From contig NC_091131.1 of NCBI RefSeq assembly GCF_040183065.1, positions 10,572,800 to 10,636,799 on the forward strand: a stretch of DNA of 64,000 nt. Reading direction: 5' to 3'. A program made the translations under genes and the position numbers. This DNA is from Periplaneta americana. Taxonomy: Eukaryota > Arthropoda > Insecta > Blattodea > Blattidae. Shown piece by piece: positions 23,305 through 34,313 of this stretch. Below the pieces are notes generated by a model. That model was not told the DNA's origin and searched no databases. It was given only the letters and a program-made list of their open reading frames with translations. The first letter of the stretch is position 1. Every line of letters starts with the position of its first letter.

Positions 23305-24234
23305 TACACACAGATACACTTACATATTTAGTGTGCAGTACATTGGTAAAGTCTATACAACAAATTGAATAATTGAAATTTTGGGGCCCAGTCGGATAAG
23401 AGAAAAAGCCACATCTATATATTTATATTTTGGAATGCTCTGCCATCTGTGCTCGTTTACAGATGTAAATGATACCATTTGAATAATGTGTTGTCATATA
23501 GTTTAGTCAGAACATATTTCTTCACATTCCAATGAGATATCCTACGTATCGAAATTTATGGTTTGTCCCCTTGTCTGCCTGGACCCATCAACTATTGGTT
23601 AGTCAACTGTCCAAAAACAGGTTTGGACCCTACAAGTAACACTCATGGGACAATCAGAGCAGGAGGTAATGAGTAAGAGTGGCCAATTCCTTTCTCCCCT
23701 CTGTTGCATACATCGCTGACTAGATACATATTACATTAATCGGATTTCAGATACTACAAAAAAATGTTTGATAATTGAAACTGTCATATTACTATCTACT
23801 ATTTTGCAACACATTTTAGAATACTTTTCTAGGATCACATCTAAGGTTCTTAGACATTGTTGTTTGGCATACACATAACGGTAACGTATACCAAAATGTT
23901 GTATGTACTGAGGGTCAGAGTGAAATACATGAGCTGCATCACTTACTTGCATTATGTTGGGCAAAAAAGTTTACTAGGTGAACTGAAGGTATGTTAACCC
24001 CCAACTTCCAAAGTCAAATATCTCTCTTACATACACACACATGTACCACATACTGTAACTTTGCTCCCTACAATTACACAATATATTTAACATTTGCTAA
24101 AAACATTTTTTTCTGGGGCAAAAAAAAAAATAAATAAATAAAAATAAAAAAAAATAATAAAAAAAGCTATGAACTTTCTACCAATATGATATTATACCTT
24201 TTTGTTACACACAATATGAGCTATTTACACTACT
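23305..24234. other. Interior of the P-like element, no coding recognised
   Basis: Parts of 23735-23890 resemble 22690-22860 (direct repeat, both containing AATTGAAA...TACTATTTT). The stretch 23640-23710 resembles 30850-30925. No transposase catalytic domain was found. Confidence 0.4.
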
Positions 24235-27001
24235 TTAAAGACACTGCAATTTTTTCTGCAGTCTCTTCACCTTTGCTTTCAGAGCTGCCATTTTTAGTTT
24301 GTTGCTCCTGGGTGAAGATGAGAAGTGAGGACTCGAGAAAAGTTTTCGTTTTGCAACACCAGGACCTAAAGATTACGAAATTAACTTCAGATTAATCTAA
24401 TTGCTGGGAACTATTTTAAATAAAAAATGAAACGTGACAACACCTTTAGCCTTGTTAAGTTAATGTAGGCCTAACAAAAGGCATGCAGGCTATGGATAGG
24501 CTATATAACATACTACAAAATTGACAATACATCAAAATGTGATCAATATTTACCAAGTTTGGAAGGAGGTGTAGCTGAAGCTGAAGGAAACTGTTCCATC
24601 TTGGATGTATTCATGTCAGTATCTAAGGAAATAAATGATAAATTAAATTGAAGCAAGAATTGAACAGACTTTGTGCTCCATTCATTTCAAACTGCTCTTA
24701 ACTGTATAAATTATAACTCATATAAATGTTAAGTAATAGTAACAATCCAAAAGTTTAATGCTGCAACAAATTTGATTGTGTTAATCTGAATTGTTCGTTG
24801 TAATGTAATATAAAATATTTTTTTGCTAATAGGCTGGGCCATAGAGGACAACTGACACTAACAGAAAGGGATAATCAGCAGAGGTGTTGGGATATTAAAG
24901 AGAAGTCAGTAAGAGGGAATGATAGTGTACTTCGTGTGCCAGGGAGACTTGTCAGGATATCAGTTGCAATATCGATCGTCTGGTTCAAAAGTGCGACAAC
25001 TCAAAAAAACAAGTTTTGAGATATCTTCAGTTGAAAGTTTCAAATAAATCCCCTAAAAAGGGACAGATTTGTGGTTCATAACCACGACAATTAGAACTGA
25101 GTCAGTATTCAGGACGAGTATATCACGATCTTCCAGTTCATTATTAATAGATTTCGAAATGTAGTAATAATGAATTAATAAAGTCCATAGTTAAAATTAC
25201 TTCTAAAGCAGTTTATTTCGTTTTTATTCTTTTTGGTTGTAAATATGACTTATCTCAATATTGAATCGGAAAGAGCTCCGAAAGGGGCTTTCAGTAGTAT
25301 AAATAACTAAAAAATGGCAATTTTTGAGTTGTCGCACTTTTGAACTGGACGATCGATATATAACAAGATAAACACCCTGCCCTGTAGTTAAGAGGATTTG
25401 TTATTATTCGCTACTGTAAAAGAATGAAGTATGAAAACTGCAGACATATGGCAGGGGGCAATTAACTTAAATGATTACTAGCATGTTACCAGGCTCACAA
25501 GACAGTATCGCTTACTTTCAGCTGTGGGAACCACATTGAATAGGAGCGATGGTTGCTGATAGCCCCTCAGCTGTTCACCAATCATACTGTTCCCTGTAAT
25601 AATCACAAAAAAAAACGAAACATAATTAATTATGTATTTTGAAACATGTAATGTAAGAACAGCTGATGAGAAACTAAGGCATTCCTTGAAATCCATAAAC
25701 TTGACTAAGTGGAATAATTACCTTGTTGGCATGCATCTTTATTCATCCCGGCATATGCCGTCGAAGCAGTAATCTTTGAAGCTGGAGTACTCATAGGAGC
25801 AGGAATTGTTTGAGGCATAGCTGCCAAGCCTGCAGCCTACTCAGTTGCAGCTTGTAAACCTATGAGACTACGCGTACCTGAAAATAAAGAAAAGAGTAAT
25901 GAAATCGGAAATTTTAAACATGAATGACATAAAAACATTGCTAGTGTACTAACTACCTTCAGCAGCTGCAGAATCAATCTTCGCCCTCCTACCATACGTC
26001 CGCAAAGTCTTGTGATGCCTGAAAGTTGGGGTAGACCCCGGTGATAAGGTCGCTCGAGGCATAACTGGGCTAGATGGTGGGCTCCGGATTTTAGGGTTTG
26101 ATGGCACCACTAATCCATTAGCATGAACAGTGGGCACTGCAGTTTGCTTAAGTATCACTTTTTGTGAAGAGCTATAATAGTCAGACTCAATGAAGTGGTC
26201 CATGCAGATTCTCAACCTGTGTGTGTGGCATGTGCGGCAACTCGATACCGGTCCTCTAGCCCACAAAATCGGAGCCACTTCCAACACCTAAAGCAATGGA
26301 TTACAATTACTAATGAGATAAAGTAGAAGAAATATTGAATAGAAATCATGCAAAACTTGGGGAAAAAAATAATAAGTTATCTGCTGCATTTGTGTTATTT
26401 TAAGAGATGTCTAATGCGCATCACTAGGTGGTGAGTGACCATAGGAAAACTGGTAGCAGCAACAGATATTGGGTAAAACTAAATTAAATATTAGGCCTAA
26501 GCTTATTATTATTATTATTATTATTACTACACATGATTGAGAATTTCTCCAGAATGGCTAACTACATCAAAGAAGGCATAATTTTATTTTCCATAACTGT
26601 GAGATGTTTATACTAAAAACCACGTGGTTTTAGTTTGCAGCCATGTGGCCTAATGCTACAATTCAGGTTTACGAGGTTTCATTTTCAGCCTTCTTGCTCT
26701 TTTTCGTCAATATTTCACATTTCGTTACAGTTTGACTGAATTTCGGAACCATCTAAATTTATACTCCTACTATAATCCTAAATAAACTAGCAGAAAGCAA
26801 TGCACAGCTCGTCTAACCTACTTCACCAAAAAGTACATTGTTTTCAAGTGTAAGGTTTAGGCTACACAGGACACAATAATAATACTAAAGCTTACCTCAT
26901 AGGTTCCTGAGGAAAAAATGCTTCCCTCCCACAGTATTAACAGTCTTGCATCCAGGCGCTGAGCATCTTCCTCGAATCTTTTGCATTTTTCTGGAATCCA
27001 T
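24235..27001 (-). pseudogene. Decayed multi-exon THAP-domain transposase-like gene
   Basis: Minus-strand exons with GT/AG borders: 26896-27001 (Met at 27001), 25957-26287, 25722-25877, 25516-25593, 24554-24622 and about 24307-24235. Exon 1 encodes RCSAPGCKTVNTVGGKHFF with the first two THAP zinc ligands (C-x4-C). Exon 2 encodes CWKWLRFCGLEDRYR, then RICMDHFIESDYY with the C-x2-H ligands and an AVPT-like motif. A THAP domain binds DNA. The last exon carries a coiled-coil-like KMAALKAKVKRLQKKLQCL. Frames do not join cleanly: a T6 run in exon 1 (T7 would keep HFFPQEPMRCW open), a shift at the CACACA run in exon 2, an in-frame TAG in exon 3, and a phase mismatch at the last acceptor. No RNase-H-like catalytic region follows. 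Confidence 0.7.
24969..25359. mobile_element. MITE with ~38-bp inverted repeats, nested in the P-like element
   Basis: ATATCGATCGTCTGGTTCAA continues into AAGTGCGACAACTCAAAAA and recurs as reverse complement at about 25322-25359. No coding. It lies in the intron between THAP exons 4 and 5. Confidence 0.7.
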
Positions 27002-27165
27002 CTTGCCTTCATAACGCTGTTGGCTGGTCATCGGCCAACGTTCTGACTACTTCGTATCGGAGAGTGGAGAACGCTGGTCCTCACGTAGTTCTATGATTTA
27101 CCACCTACGACGTCGGGCGCTGATCACCTTATTTCAGAATACCGCTTCTAGATCGTGCTGTCCGC

Positions 27166-27196
27166 AGTTTCGCATCCTATTATATATTTATCCATG
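27166..27196 (-). repeat. Right terminal inverted repeat of the P-like element
   Basis: Exact reverse complement of 22241-22271. Followed by the target duplication AATATGG(C). Confidence 0.92.
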
Positions 27197-27204
27197 AATA
27201 TGGC

Positions 27205-27880
27205 ATCCACGATCTCCATGTCTCAATCCTGCAAACTTTGCTTGTGGAATTACTAGCGTATAAGGAATTACTCCCTATTCGCTGGGTTTACCTTCATGAA
27301 AGAATTGTCGTGGCACACCCAACAACCCTATAGCAACTGAATGATGCTATCGCGCAATAAATTGGGAATATTCCAAGACATTATCTGCAGGGTACTGTTG
27401 TACATGATGCCGCAGAAAGAAGAATGATTGTTCAGCAAGAGAACAGCGAACATAATGTTTTGTAAATCCAAACCCCATTGTTTGCCCAACATAGCGATGT
27501 AATTTTTTTCCTACCTCAAATATAATATTTTACGCTTTAAAGTTCGATGTGATTTTTTGAATGTTATATAATATTTATTGTTCATTCCCATGCAAAAGAT
27601 TGGCTGTTGCTATCATTCGAAGTGTTGGGTCACACGATCGTGGTATGGTGAAATTTAATTCCTAGTAGGCGTGGTAGGGGGCAGAATCGCATAATCGGGC
27701 TTGAGGTACATCTATTGTCAACTTCTCAAACCAACACCACTGCAACGCCAACATTCTCACAGAATTTATTCCTTCTACCTCAACTCCTTGCATCTTGCGG
27801 GAAATTTTTATCTGTCCATAACCAACAAACTGAACCAATGAAGATAACACAGATGGTTTATGCTCTTTTCGATATATCGA
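27205..27880. other. Upstream region of Sos, possible transposase scrap
   Basis: The part near 27280-27480 faintly resembles a Tc1/mariner C-terminus (NDAIAQ-stop-IGNIPRHY), too weak to call. Nothing else recognised. Confidence 0.25.
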
Positions 27881-27893
27881 ACTATGGCATTTT

Positions 27894-27903
27894 CGCATGC
27901 GCA
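27894..27903. promoter_or_regulatory. NRF1-like site upstream of Sos
   Basis: CGCATGCGCA matches the core of the palindromic NRF1 motif (Drosophila homologue ewg). It is about 290 bp upstream of the Sos start codon, a plausible promoter position. Inference from motif and distance only. Confidence 0.35.
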
Positions 27904-28189
27904 GTCGGTTTTGATAGTGATACATTCGGAGGTTCTTTACGTGTGAGATAAAATATGGATCTTTCAAGGTTTTTTGTGTGTTTACACAAAGTTCAGAACA
28001 TTCCTATTGTCATATTTATTACGTGAACATTAATTACACATTTATAAACGTTTATATTTGATTGTACATGTTCAAGGCCAGTGGTGTTTCAATGTCAATC
28101 TCATCTGTCTCATTTTTCGTCATCAGTAAACATGGCGCATAGAAGCCAGTTGTGTTTTCACTAACGAATACTTTTCACTACAAATTGCA

Positions 28190-28294
28190 ATGTTTTCCAC
28201 GCCATCTTCAACATCAGAACCACATAATTATGATTTTGAAAAGGAAGAAAACGCTGCAAAATGGAAAGGAGTATTTGTCAATTCTTTGCGAAAG
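28190..28294 (+). CDS. Sos: Son of sevenless, coding exon 1
   Basis: Sos is the guanine-nucleotide exchange factor that activates Ras at the plasma membrane downstream of receptor tyrosine kinases, through adaptors such as Grb2/Drk. This exon encodes 35 residues: MFSTPSSTSEPHNYDFEKEE, then NAAKWKGVFVNSLRK. It matches the start of SOS proteins: Drosophila Sos also begins MFS and has YDF...ENAARWRGLF...SLKK, and human SOS1 has ENAPKWRGL. It ends AAAG|GTAACA in phase 0. The start is chosen as the first ATG with the conserved MFS. An intron of about 26.5 kb follows. The peptide leads into the N-terminal tandem histone-fold domain, known to bind membrane lipid and regulate the exchange domain. Confidence 0.93.
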
Positions 28295-29834
28295 GTAACA
28301 TTGATAGTGTGTAAGTGTACATAGTTGTTACTTGTGATTAGCTCTGTGTGCTGATCTTTCTTTGTGGAAATTAATCATTGCCTTTATATTTCCGAAAACT
28401 TTCTCGTCTTGTTACAGGAACGTGTTACGACACCATGTCAAATGAATTTGGCCTAATACAAGATTGAAATTGTAGTTCGTAAACATTGTTAGGTATTTTT
28501 TTTAATCCAGTTCATATACATTTTGACAGAACACCAGTATATTTATTACATTTAACATTATTATTGTAATTTATAAGACTGTGTTTTATTTTGTGACCAT
28601 ATTGATATCCCTGAAAGATTGCCATGAGAGAAAATGTTGGGAATAATCATTTAAGTGTCATTTTGTTGTTTCATTCTTACATAATTTTTGTTTGTTTTGA
28701 AGTGAACCCTTATAGCCTAAATAGTCTATGACTGAAAAAGTTTAAAGATGTCAGTAACAGAAAATGATTTACAAATGTCTTAGTTTTGTAAAATAATTTT
28801 TCGTCATTACTCATGTTAAAGATATTAATGTAGCTAGTCTATTGAACATCTTTCGTGTAGGCAAATGTCATTTCTGATTTCCTGTGCACAATGGGTAGTT
28901 TATTCACCTTAGAAATACGAGTTAAAAAGATAAATTTAAAAACCTGCTAAGCATAGGAAATGTTACTGTGATCTTGTGGAGGCGCTTATTTTAAGCTTTT
29001 GCGTCATTCTTTGTTTATTATGTATACTTTGTAATGAAGTCGAGGAAAGGACAGGAAAGTAGACATATAGCTAGCTCATACGGCAGCATGTCATGGGAAC
29101 TTAAGACGTGTAGAACTAGAAATTAAGTAGTGGAAGAGACTAGTTTTTACTTCGATATTGACAGAATTCGTATCCTGATTTGGGCAAAATGCCTCGTAAA
29201 ACTGCGTAGGCCTACTTCTACTTGAGACAAAATTTTCAGAATTTCCATTTCTTAACATTTCGATCTGTCATATTATAAAATGTGAATTGCCGTGTGGTAA
29301 TAGCAGGAGTAGCCGATGCTAGGCTCCAACGTCTTTCCCCAGTAAATTACATTATTAATATTCGGAGTTTCCTTTCTAGACTGAAACCTAGAAGCCTGAT
29401 TTGGCTGTAAAAGTTTTGTGATAGTTGACAGACATGCAGTTTTTAAGCATAAACTAACTTAGTAGCTATACAATATAAATTACAAGTACACCTACAAATT
29501 TGCAGATGGTTGTACTCTTAAGAACCTACTCCATATAAAGAACAATTTTCAGCATGAATGCACTTACTGGACATTCAGATAGTTGCACACTTGTTCCGAT
29601 TATAGGCTACCATACTGATAACTGTATTTTTTGTCGTTTTTTACTTTAATGGCACTGTTTGTTTACCATATTTGGCTTATAGCAGTTGATAAAGCGTAAA
29701 ACATTTGGCAGATATTAATGGTAGCGTTTGATTGTGGGGATCATGTTGCACTGTATTTTTCCATCTGCTGGTATGTATTTCCGTAAATATTGCTAGTTAA
29801 AGATTAGGTTGAATTAGGTTAGATAAGCAGATAG
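28295..29834 (+). other. Sos intron 1, proximal part
   Basis: AT-rich intron sequence. I see no exon or repeat in it. Confidence 0.5.
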
Positions 29835-30070
29835 CTAAGTGATATTTACTTGACATAATCCCAGAAGGAAAAATCCATAGGGTGAGGTCCAGGGAACTTG
29901 GTGGTCAGGGTTTCTATTCATTCCTTCGATGCATTTCTGTAGACGTATTTCATTTAGAAATTTCTGAACTACGCTAGAAAAGTGCGAAGGAACATTAGGC
30001 GTACCATTTTGCTGAAAGATTACATAAAAAGTGGCCTCATCACTAAACATTGTACACACTCTAAGAATTA
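29835..30070 (-). mobile_element. Tc1/mariner-type transposase fragment
   Basis: The minus strand reads MFSDEATFYV, then QQNGTPNVPSHFSSVVQKFL and SPYGFFLLG. This resembles the DDE-type SDEATF...QQDGAPPHF...SPDLTPLDFFLWG pattern, with an internal deletion. Only about 75 residues remain. Confidence 0.6.
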
Positions 30071-30416
30071 TTCGTCATTATCAATTTAACAAAATTGTCC
30101 TGGTGTAGTATATACACAGTAGGAACTGAATTTTATCGTCTTTTTCAACACCTTAGGAACTGTCATTTTTTAAATGCCTACTTACTACTTGTTGGTCAAT
30201 TTACACGCTGATTGCTTGGGACTACACACACAACTTGGTTCGGATTGCTTCAGTAGACTAATTAGTTACTTAAAGAAGATCTCCCTAAACACACACTGCT
30301 CAGTAGGCCTCCTGCTTCTTTTAGCTGTTTATTCCAGTGGTGAATGTTTTCATATGGAAAATTCTTATTGAACATATGACGGAATTCATATCAGACAAGA
30401 GTAACAACTGATTCAA

Positions 30417-30717
30417 TCCATGTTGAATCTTTCGTACACTACTTTAACACTTGAATATAAATAATTGATTAAATGGCGATCTTACTCGTGTTAATTGTGT
30501 TAAGCATGTGCGGCTTACAGCTGTTTCGGTGTTTCTTCACACCATCCACCACCACATTTCAACACTTTTCAACAATCGAACGCACCCACACAACAGGCAG
30601 CGAAGTTCGAAATGACGCCGCGATCTAGTAGACTCTGAGGATGGTGTGAAGAAACACCAAAACAGCTGTAAGCCTCACATGCTTACACAATTAACACGAG
30701 TAAGATCGCCATTTAAT
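30417..30717 (+). mobile_element. Penelope-like element ends arranged as a fold-back
   Basis: A 12-bp duplication CAACTGATTCAA flanks it (30405-30416 and 30718-30729). The left half is the reverse complement of the 3' end and the right half is the 3' end itself (ATGGCGATCTTACTCGTGTT against the matching right arm). The same family as 19034 and 60031. The plus-strand hammerhead-like core near 30635 has CTGAGGA and GGTGT/ACACC, but AAAAC where GAAAC is expected. The left arm keeps GAAAC but lacks CTGA. Confidence 0.8.
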
Positions 30718-30849
30718 CAACTGATTCAAGTTCTGCAAGCTATAAATTTCATTACGTACACGTCTTTTTTACGTCCATCAATAATATTTGATCTGTAACC
30801 ATGGTAACCATGTTGTTGTTCAGTGAATTGTCCGACATGGCACCATTTA

Positions 30850-30925
30850 TGAGACAACTAGGCCAGGAGATAATGGGGTAGAGTGGCCAGTTCCTTTTCC
30901 CCTCCATTGCATACATCGCCATGAT
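30850..30925 (+). repeat. Dispersed repeat shared with 23640-23710
   Basis: Both contain a GAGTGGCCA-TTCCTTT-CCCCT-TTGCATACATCGC pattern. Family unknown. Confidence 0.45.
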
Positions 30926-31039
30926 GGGACACTACTACAACAGTACTGCGACACTGCTATGGACATGTACCTGATAGTTTAACGATCCAGGGCATCGGTA
31001 TGAAAAATCTTCATTTTCATGGAACAGCTGAATTCTGTG

Positions 31040-31600
31040 CCATGTCCTGGCAAATGTTTTGCGGAGATAATCAAAGATCACTTCGTTGAAGGCATCTTCT
31101 ATACACAGCTGCTCATAATTGTGCCATTGTGTTATAGCGGTGATTTCGCACTATGTCCTTGAACTTCCAGAGAGCATTATCAGCGACTTCGTGGAGGCCA
31201 GGCAAAAGGAGCTTGATCATTGCAGATCCTATTCCAATCCACCGGTTGGGAAAAGTATTCAGGTATCGGCAATGCAAAGTGTGCTGGCACTCCGTCCTGT
31301 TGCAGGACCGCAGTGTCTTCGATACCAGCTTGTTGCAATTATGGCACCAACCATTCACTAAGCTGGCCCATTAACGGAACCTTGGAAGAAGCAAAGATCT
31401 TGTTGTTGGCCTTCCACTTCTGGAACAGTCTTTCACACTACCCATTGCGAATGCATGTTTTTCCCACCCCAACATTGTTGCTTTCCTTGGCGGTTTCACA
31501 TCAAAGTGATCTCGAAATTTCATCTTCACTGTTCCCACGGTGTTGCCAGTATAACATCTTTCATGAAGCCGAACTACTGTCACTAATTTTTGTTAGATGA
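31040..31600 (-). mobile_element. Mariner-like (SETMAR-type) element, internally deleted
   Basis: The minus strand from 31583 to 31371 encodes a helix-turn-helix-like N-terminus (KMKFRDHFDVKPPRKATMLG, then GSVKDCSRSGRPTTR). The stretch 31358-31113 encodes a C-terminal part (YLNTFPNRWIGIGSA...). Between them the catalytic core is missing. The FPNRWIG motif is typical of this transposase group. Confidence 0.65.
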
Positions 31601-31647
31601 TAAATGGACTCTGGTCAGCCATGTTTGTTTATAACTGCACTGTTACC

Positions 31648-31981
31648 CAATGGCGCACCCAGGTATTTCTCTTGGGGGTGGTCCAATAAAAGGATGTAAA
31701 GTTACATAAAAACATATCTTCCTCTATTTTTTTTTACAAAACAAAGTCCAGTCTTCTTGGTTCTTTCTTTAGTTCGTTAACACCTTGTGGAGGAACTGTG
31801 ATATCACGATGCGTGACAAAAAGTGTTATGTACATCTACATGAATCATTTAGGTGAAATTATAGATAACGAAATTATAGGCCTATATCAATGCTTAAAAT
31901 TTCAGTAAAAATGTTACAAAATGTTGAGGGAGGGGTCCGGACCTGATGGACCCCCCCCCCCCCCCCGTCGGTGCGCCCTTG
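31648..31981. mobile_element. hAT-like MITE, 334 bp
   Basis: Ends CAATGGCGCACCC and GGTGCGCCCTTG form imperfect inverted repeats, flanked by a perfect 8-bp duplication CTGTTACC (31640-31647 and 31982-31989), the hAT hallmark. A C run lies at 31951-31966. No coding. Confidence 0.8.
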
Positions 31982-32021
31982 CTGTTACCTTGGTATCATG
32001 GTACCGATGTAAACATGAGGG

Positions 32022-32290
32022 GTCCACACCTGTGGAGTAACGGTCAGCGCGTCTGGCTGCGAAACCAGGTGGCCCGGGTCCGAATTCCGGTCGGGGCAAG
32101 TTACCTGGTTGAGGTTTTTTCTGGGGTTTTCCCTCAACCCAGTATGAGAAAATGCTGGGTAACTTTCGGTGTTGGACCCCAGACTCATTTCACCGGCATT
32201 ATCACCTTCATTTCATTCAGACGCTAAATAACCTAGATGTTGATACAGCGTCGTAAAATAACCCAATAAAATTAAAAAAAAATAAATAAA
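32022..32290 (+). mobile_element. tRNA-derived SINE, family 1
   Basis: Full copy beginning GTCCACACCTGTGGAGTAAC and ending GCGTCGTAAAATAACCC plus an A-rich tail, with a 12-bp duplication TAAACATGAGGG (32010-32021 and 32291-32302). Confidence 0.92.
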
Positions 32291-32539
32291 TAAACATGAG
32301 GGTACCAACATTCACAAAGTAAGTGAAATAAGAATACATAGTGACCTCCCAATATAATTATTTATAAACCCACCGTGACTTTATGGATACATTGCAGCTG
32401 TATGAAAGGTAAAGTCATTCCCATTATAGACCATGGAAGAGCAGGAGGTTGATCCTCCCACCTGTACAATGTTACTCCTACATGTGTGCTGCCTTTATCC
32501 CCAATTAAATACCCCTGGCATTCATTTCTGTTATGGACT

Positions 32540-32650
32540 GAGTAAAACCAAGTGCCGTAGTATGGCTGGGAGAATTAGATTAAAGGAAAAAATTCCTGAA
32601 CCCATCGGGAATCGAACCTGCCACCTTTCGATTTGCAACGTCACAGAGAA
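32540..32650 (-). mobile_element. tRNA-related SINE fragment
   Basis: The minus strand carries box-B-like GGTTCGATTCCCGATGGGTT and a tRNA-like head. It abuts the inverted repeat at 32650. Confidence 0.45.
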
Positions 32651-32868
32651 AGCAAGCTTCTTTGGAGTTTTATCACAAGATTACTAATCAAAGGTTAGTA
32701 ACCTACCACAGAACAAATAATCATGTACATTCTTGTCTAAAAAGAAACTGCAAGATAAACCTTCAGTTAACGGCCACACCCTCAGTATCACTATCAGCAG
32801 CAACTTTAAGGATAACAAAGAAGAATGAATTAACGTTATCTTACAAAAGACATATTTAAAACGCACCT
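32650..32868 (+). repeat. Left arm of a 3.8-kb-spaced inverted repeat
   Basis: About 215 bases match the reverse complement of 36712-36932 with only about four differences. The outer boundary is AAGCAAGCTTCTTTGGAG. Not coding. Confidence 0.85.
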
Positions 32869-32869
32869 T

Positions 32870-33940
32870 AACCACAATGCTACCACTCACAATATATATG
32901 TATATGTGTTTGTTTTCCAATGGCTGGATATTGGCCTAAATCACTAATTCTCTTGCTTCCCACCATCCTGCAAGATCTTGTCTTCCTTATTTTCCAGATC
33001 AGGTTTTTGCTCATGGCTGGTGAAGAGTCGGAAGATGGCTGCTGTTGTTTTCCTTGGTAGATGTTCAGTCGCTCTTGTGTATTGTTTTATATTTTCGTAT
33101 GGTTTTTCAAATAGTTTTTTTTTTTCTGTTGTCATGGGTTGTATTGGTTTTTGGATTATTGCAGTGCCTTTCTTGGCTGATCCAGACAAAATAATTACAA
33201 AACAATCAAAAACTTCTCAAAGAGAATTATTATATCATTAGTAATGATAAAAGTCAAACGAAATTCCTTGTTATTTCACTGTTTTTTTTATTATTTTCAT
33301 TATTACTTGTCCATGGTTACTGACTCCCTAATCTATGGTTCCCAAACGTCATGGTATAGCTAGTACAGTCCCGAATTTCTGACATTTGTCCCCTTGTCCT
33401 GAAAGAGTGTGTCCAAGATGCCAAATGCCCCGGTTTTTGTACAAAATACAAGATAGTATTGTATATTTTGTAGCTATTTAAAATTTTCCGATTTTATTAG
33501 TATTCGGTATTCATCTGGAATGAATTCTGTCTTCGCCTATACTCAATGAGAATGTGTTAATATGATAATGACTTCTTATCAGTTTTTGTTTGCTTTGTTG
33601 GGTTCTAATGCTTCAATAGAGGGGGTTTTCTCACACTCTAAAGACACATTACAGAAATAGAATTATATGAGTTAATTTTCAAAGACAGCAAGTTGTAGAG
33701 AAGAGTCACTCATCAGAGGAGTATTGCTGTTGCAGAAAGCATCAGTAGTTAAATCTAACTCTTGCTAAGTACTGACCTTTTGTACATGTTTACTACTGTA
33801 AATGTAAGTTACTCCCTGCCTTTATTGTATCATGTCCATACAGTTTCACATTTTCTTCATACGCCTCCCCCCACCCACCCAAATGTTCTAGTGTGTCCAA
33901 TTTTTTTCGGTTTTGATATCTGGGAGCCCTATGTCATACG
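32870..33940. other. Sos intron 1, no recognised feature
   Basis: Nothing supported; AT-rich with short T runs. Confidence 0.4.
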
Positions 33941-33943
33941 TAC

Positions 33944-34232
33944 AGATGCCTCAAACTAGGAAGCTGCCTGGAGAGGGGAAGTAGTATAGCTAACGGAGGA
34001 GGCCCACCTAGGCTCCGATACCCAGGTATAGTCATATTATCTGAAAAGTTGACCTCTTGACAATGTATTCGAGATGTACCCTCCCTATGTAGCCTTCTCA
34101 ACTGTTATTAGAACTGAGCTGTACCGTTCTATAGTCCACAGTGCACAGCAGTAGGCGGACAGTGGTAGGGGAGAAGTGCTCTGTGCGCCTGCGCGAACGA
34201 GACAGCTTGCTAGTTTGAGGCATCTGTATGTT
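33944..34232. mobile_element. Short MITE with ~25-bp inverted repeats
   Basis: ACAGATGCCTCAAACTAG at 33946 recurs as reverse complement ending near 34231. The arms extend to about 25 bases with two mismatches. No coding; target duplication unclear. Confidence 0.5.
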
Positions 34233-34313
34233 ATAAATAACGAATACCACATTCTGATTTGTAACAAGACTTGAGAGTAAGACGGACCACTGAATACAGC
34301 AGTGAGAAATAAT

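Larger units (their letters stand above)
22241..27196 (-). mobile_element. P-element-like DNA transposon (4.96 kb)
   Basis: Perfect 31-bp terminal inverted repeats lie at 22241-22271 and 27166-27196, beginning CATGGATAAATATATAATAG. AATATGG lies directly outside both ends (22234-22240 and 27197-27203), or 8 bp AATATGGC if the first C is counted. Known Drosophila P elements also have 31-bp terminal repeats beginning CATG, 8-bp duplications and a transposase starting with a THAP zinc finger, all matching this element. Inside are a decayed minus-strand THAP gene (24235-27001), three ~45-bp subterminal repeats near the left end, and two nested MITEs. No catalytic transposase core is seen, so the copy is non-autonomous. 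It sits about 1 kb upstream of Sos exon 1. Confidence 0.85.

Noticed and set aside
27662-27967. Overlapping open frames upstream of Sos
   Set aside because: No recognised domain, both strands open at once, and they lie in the probable promoter region.
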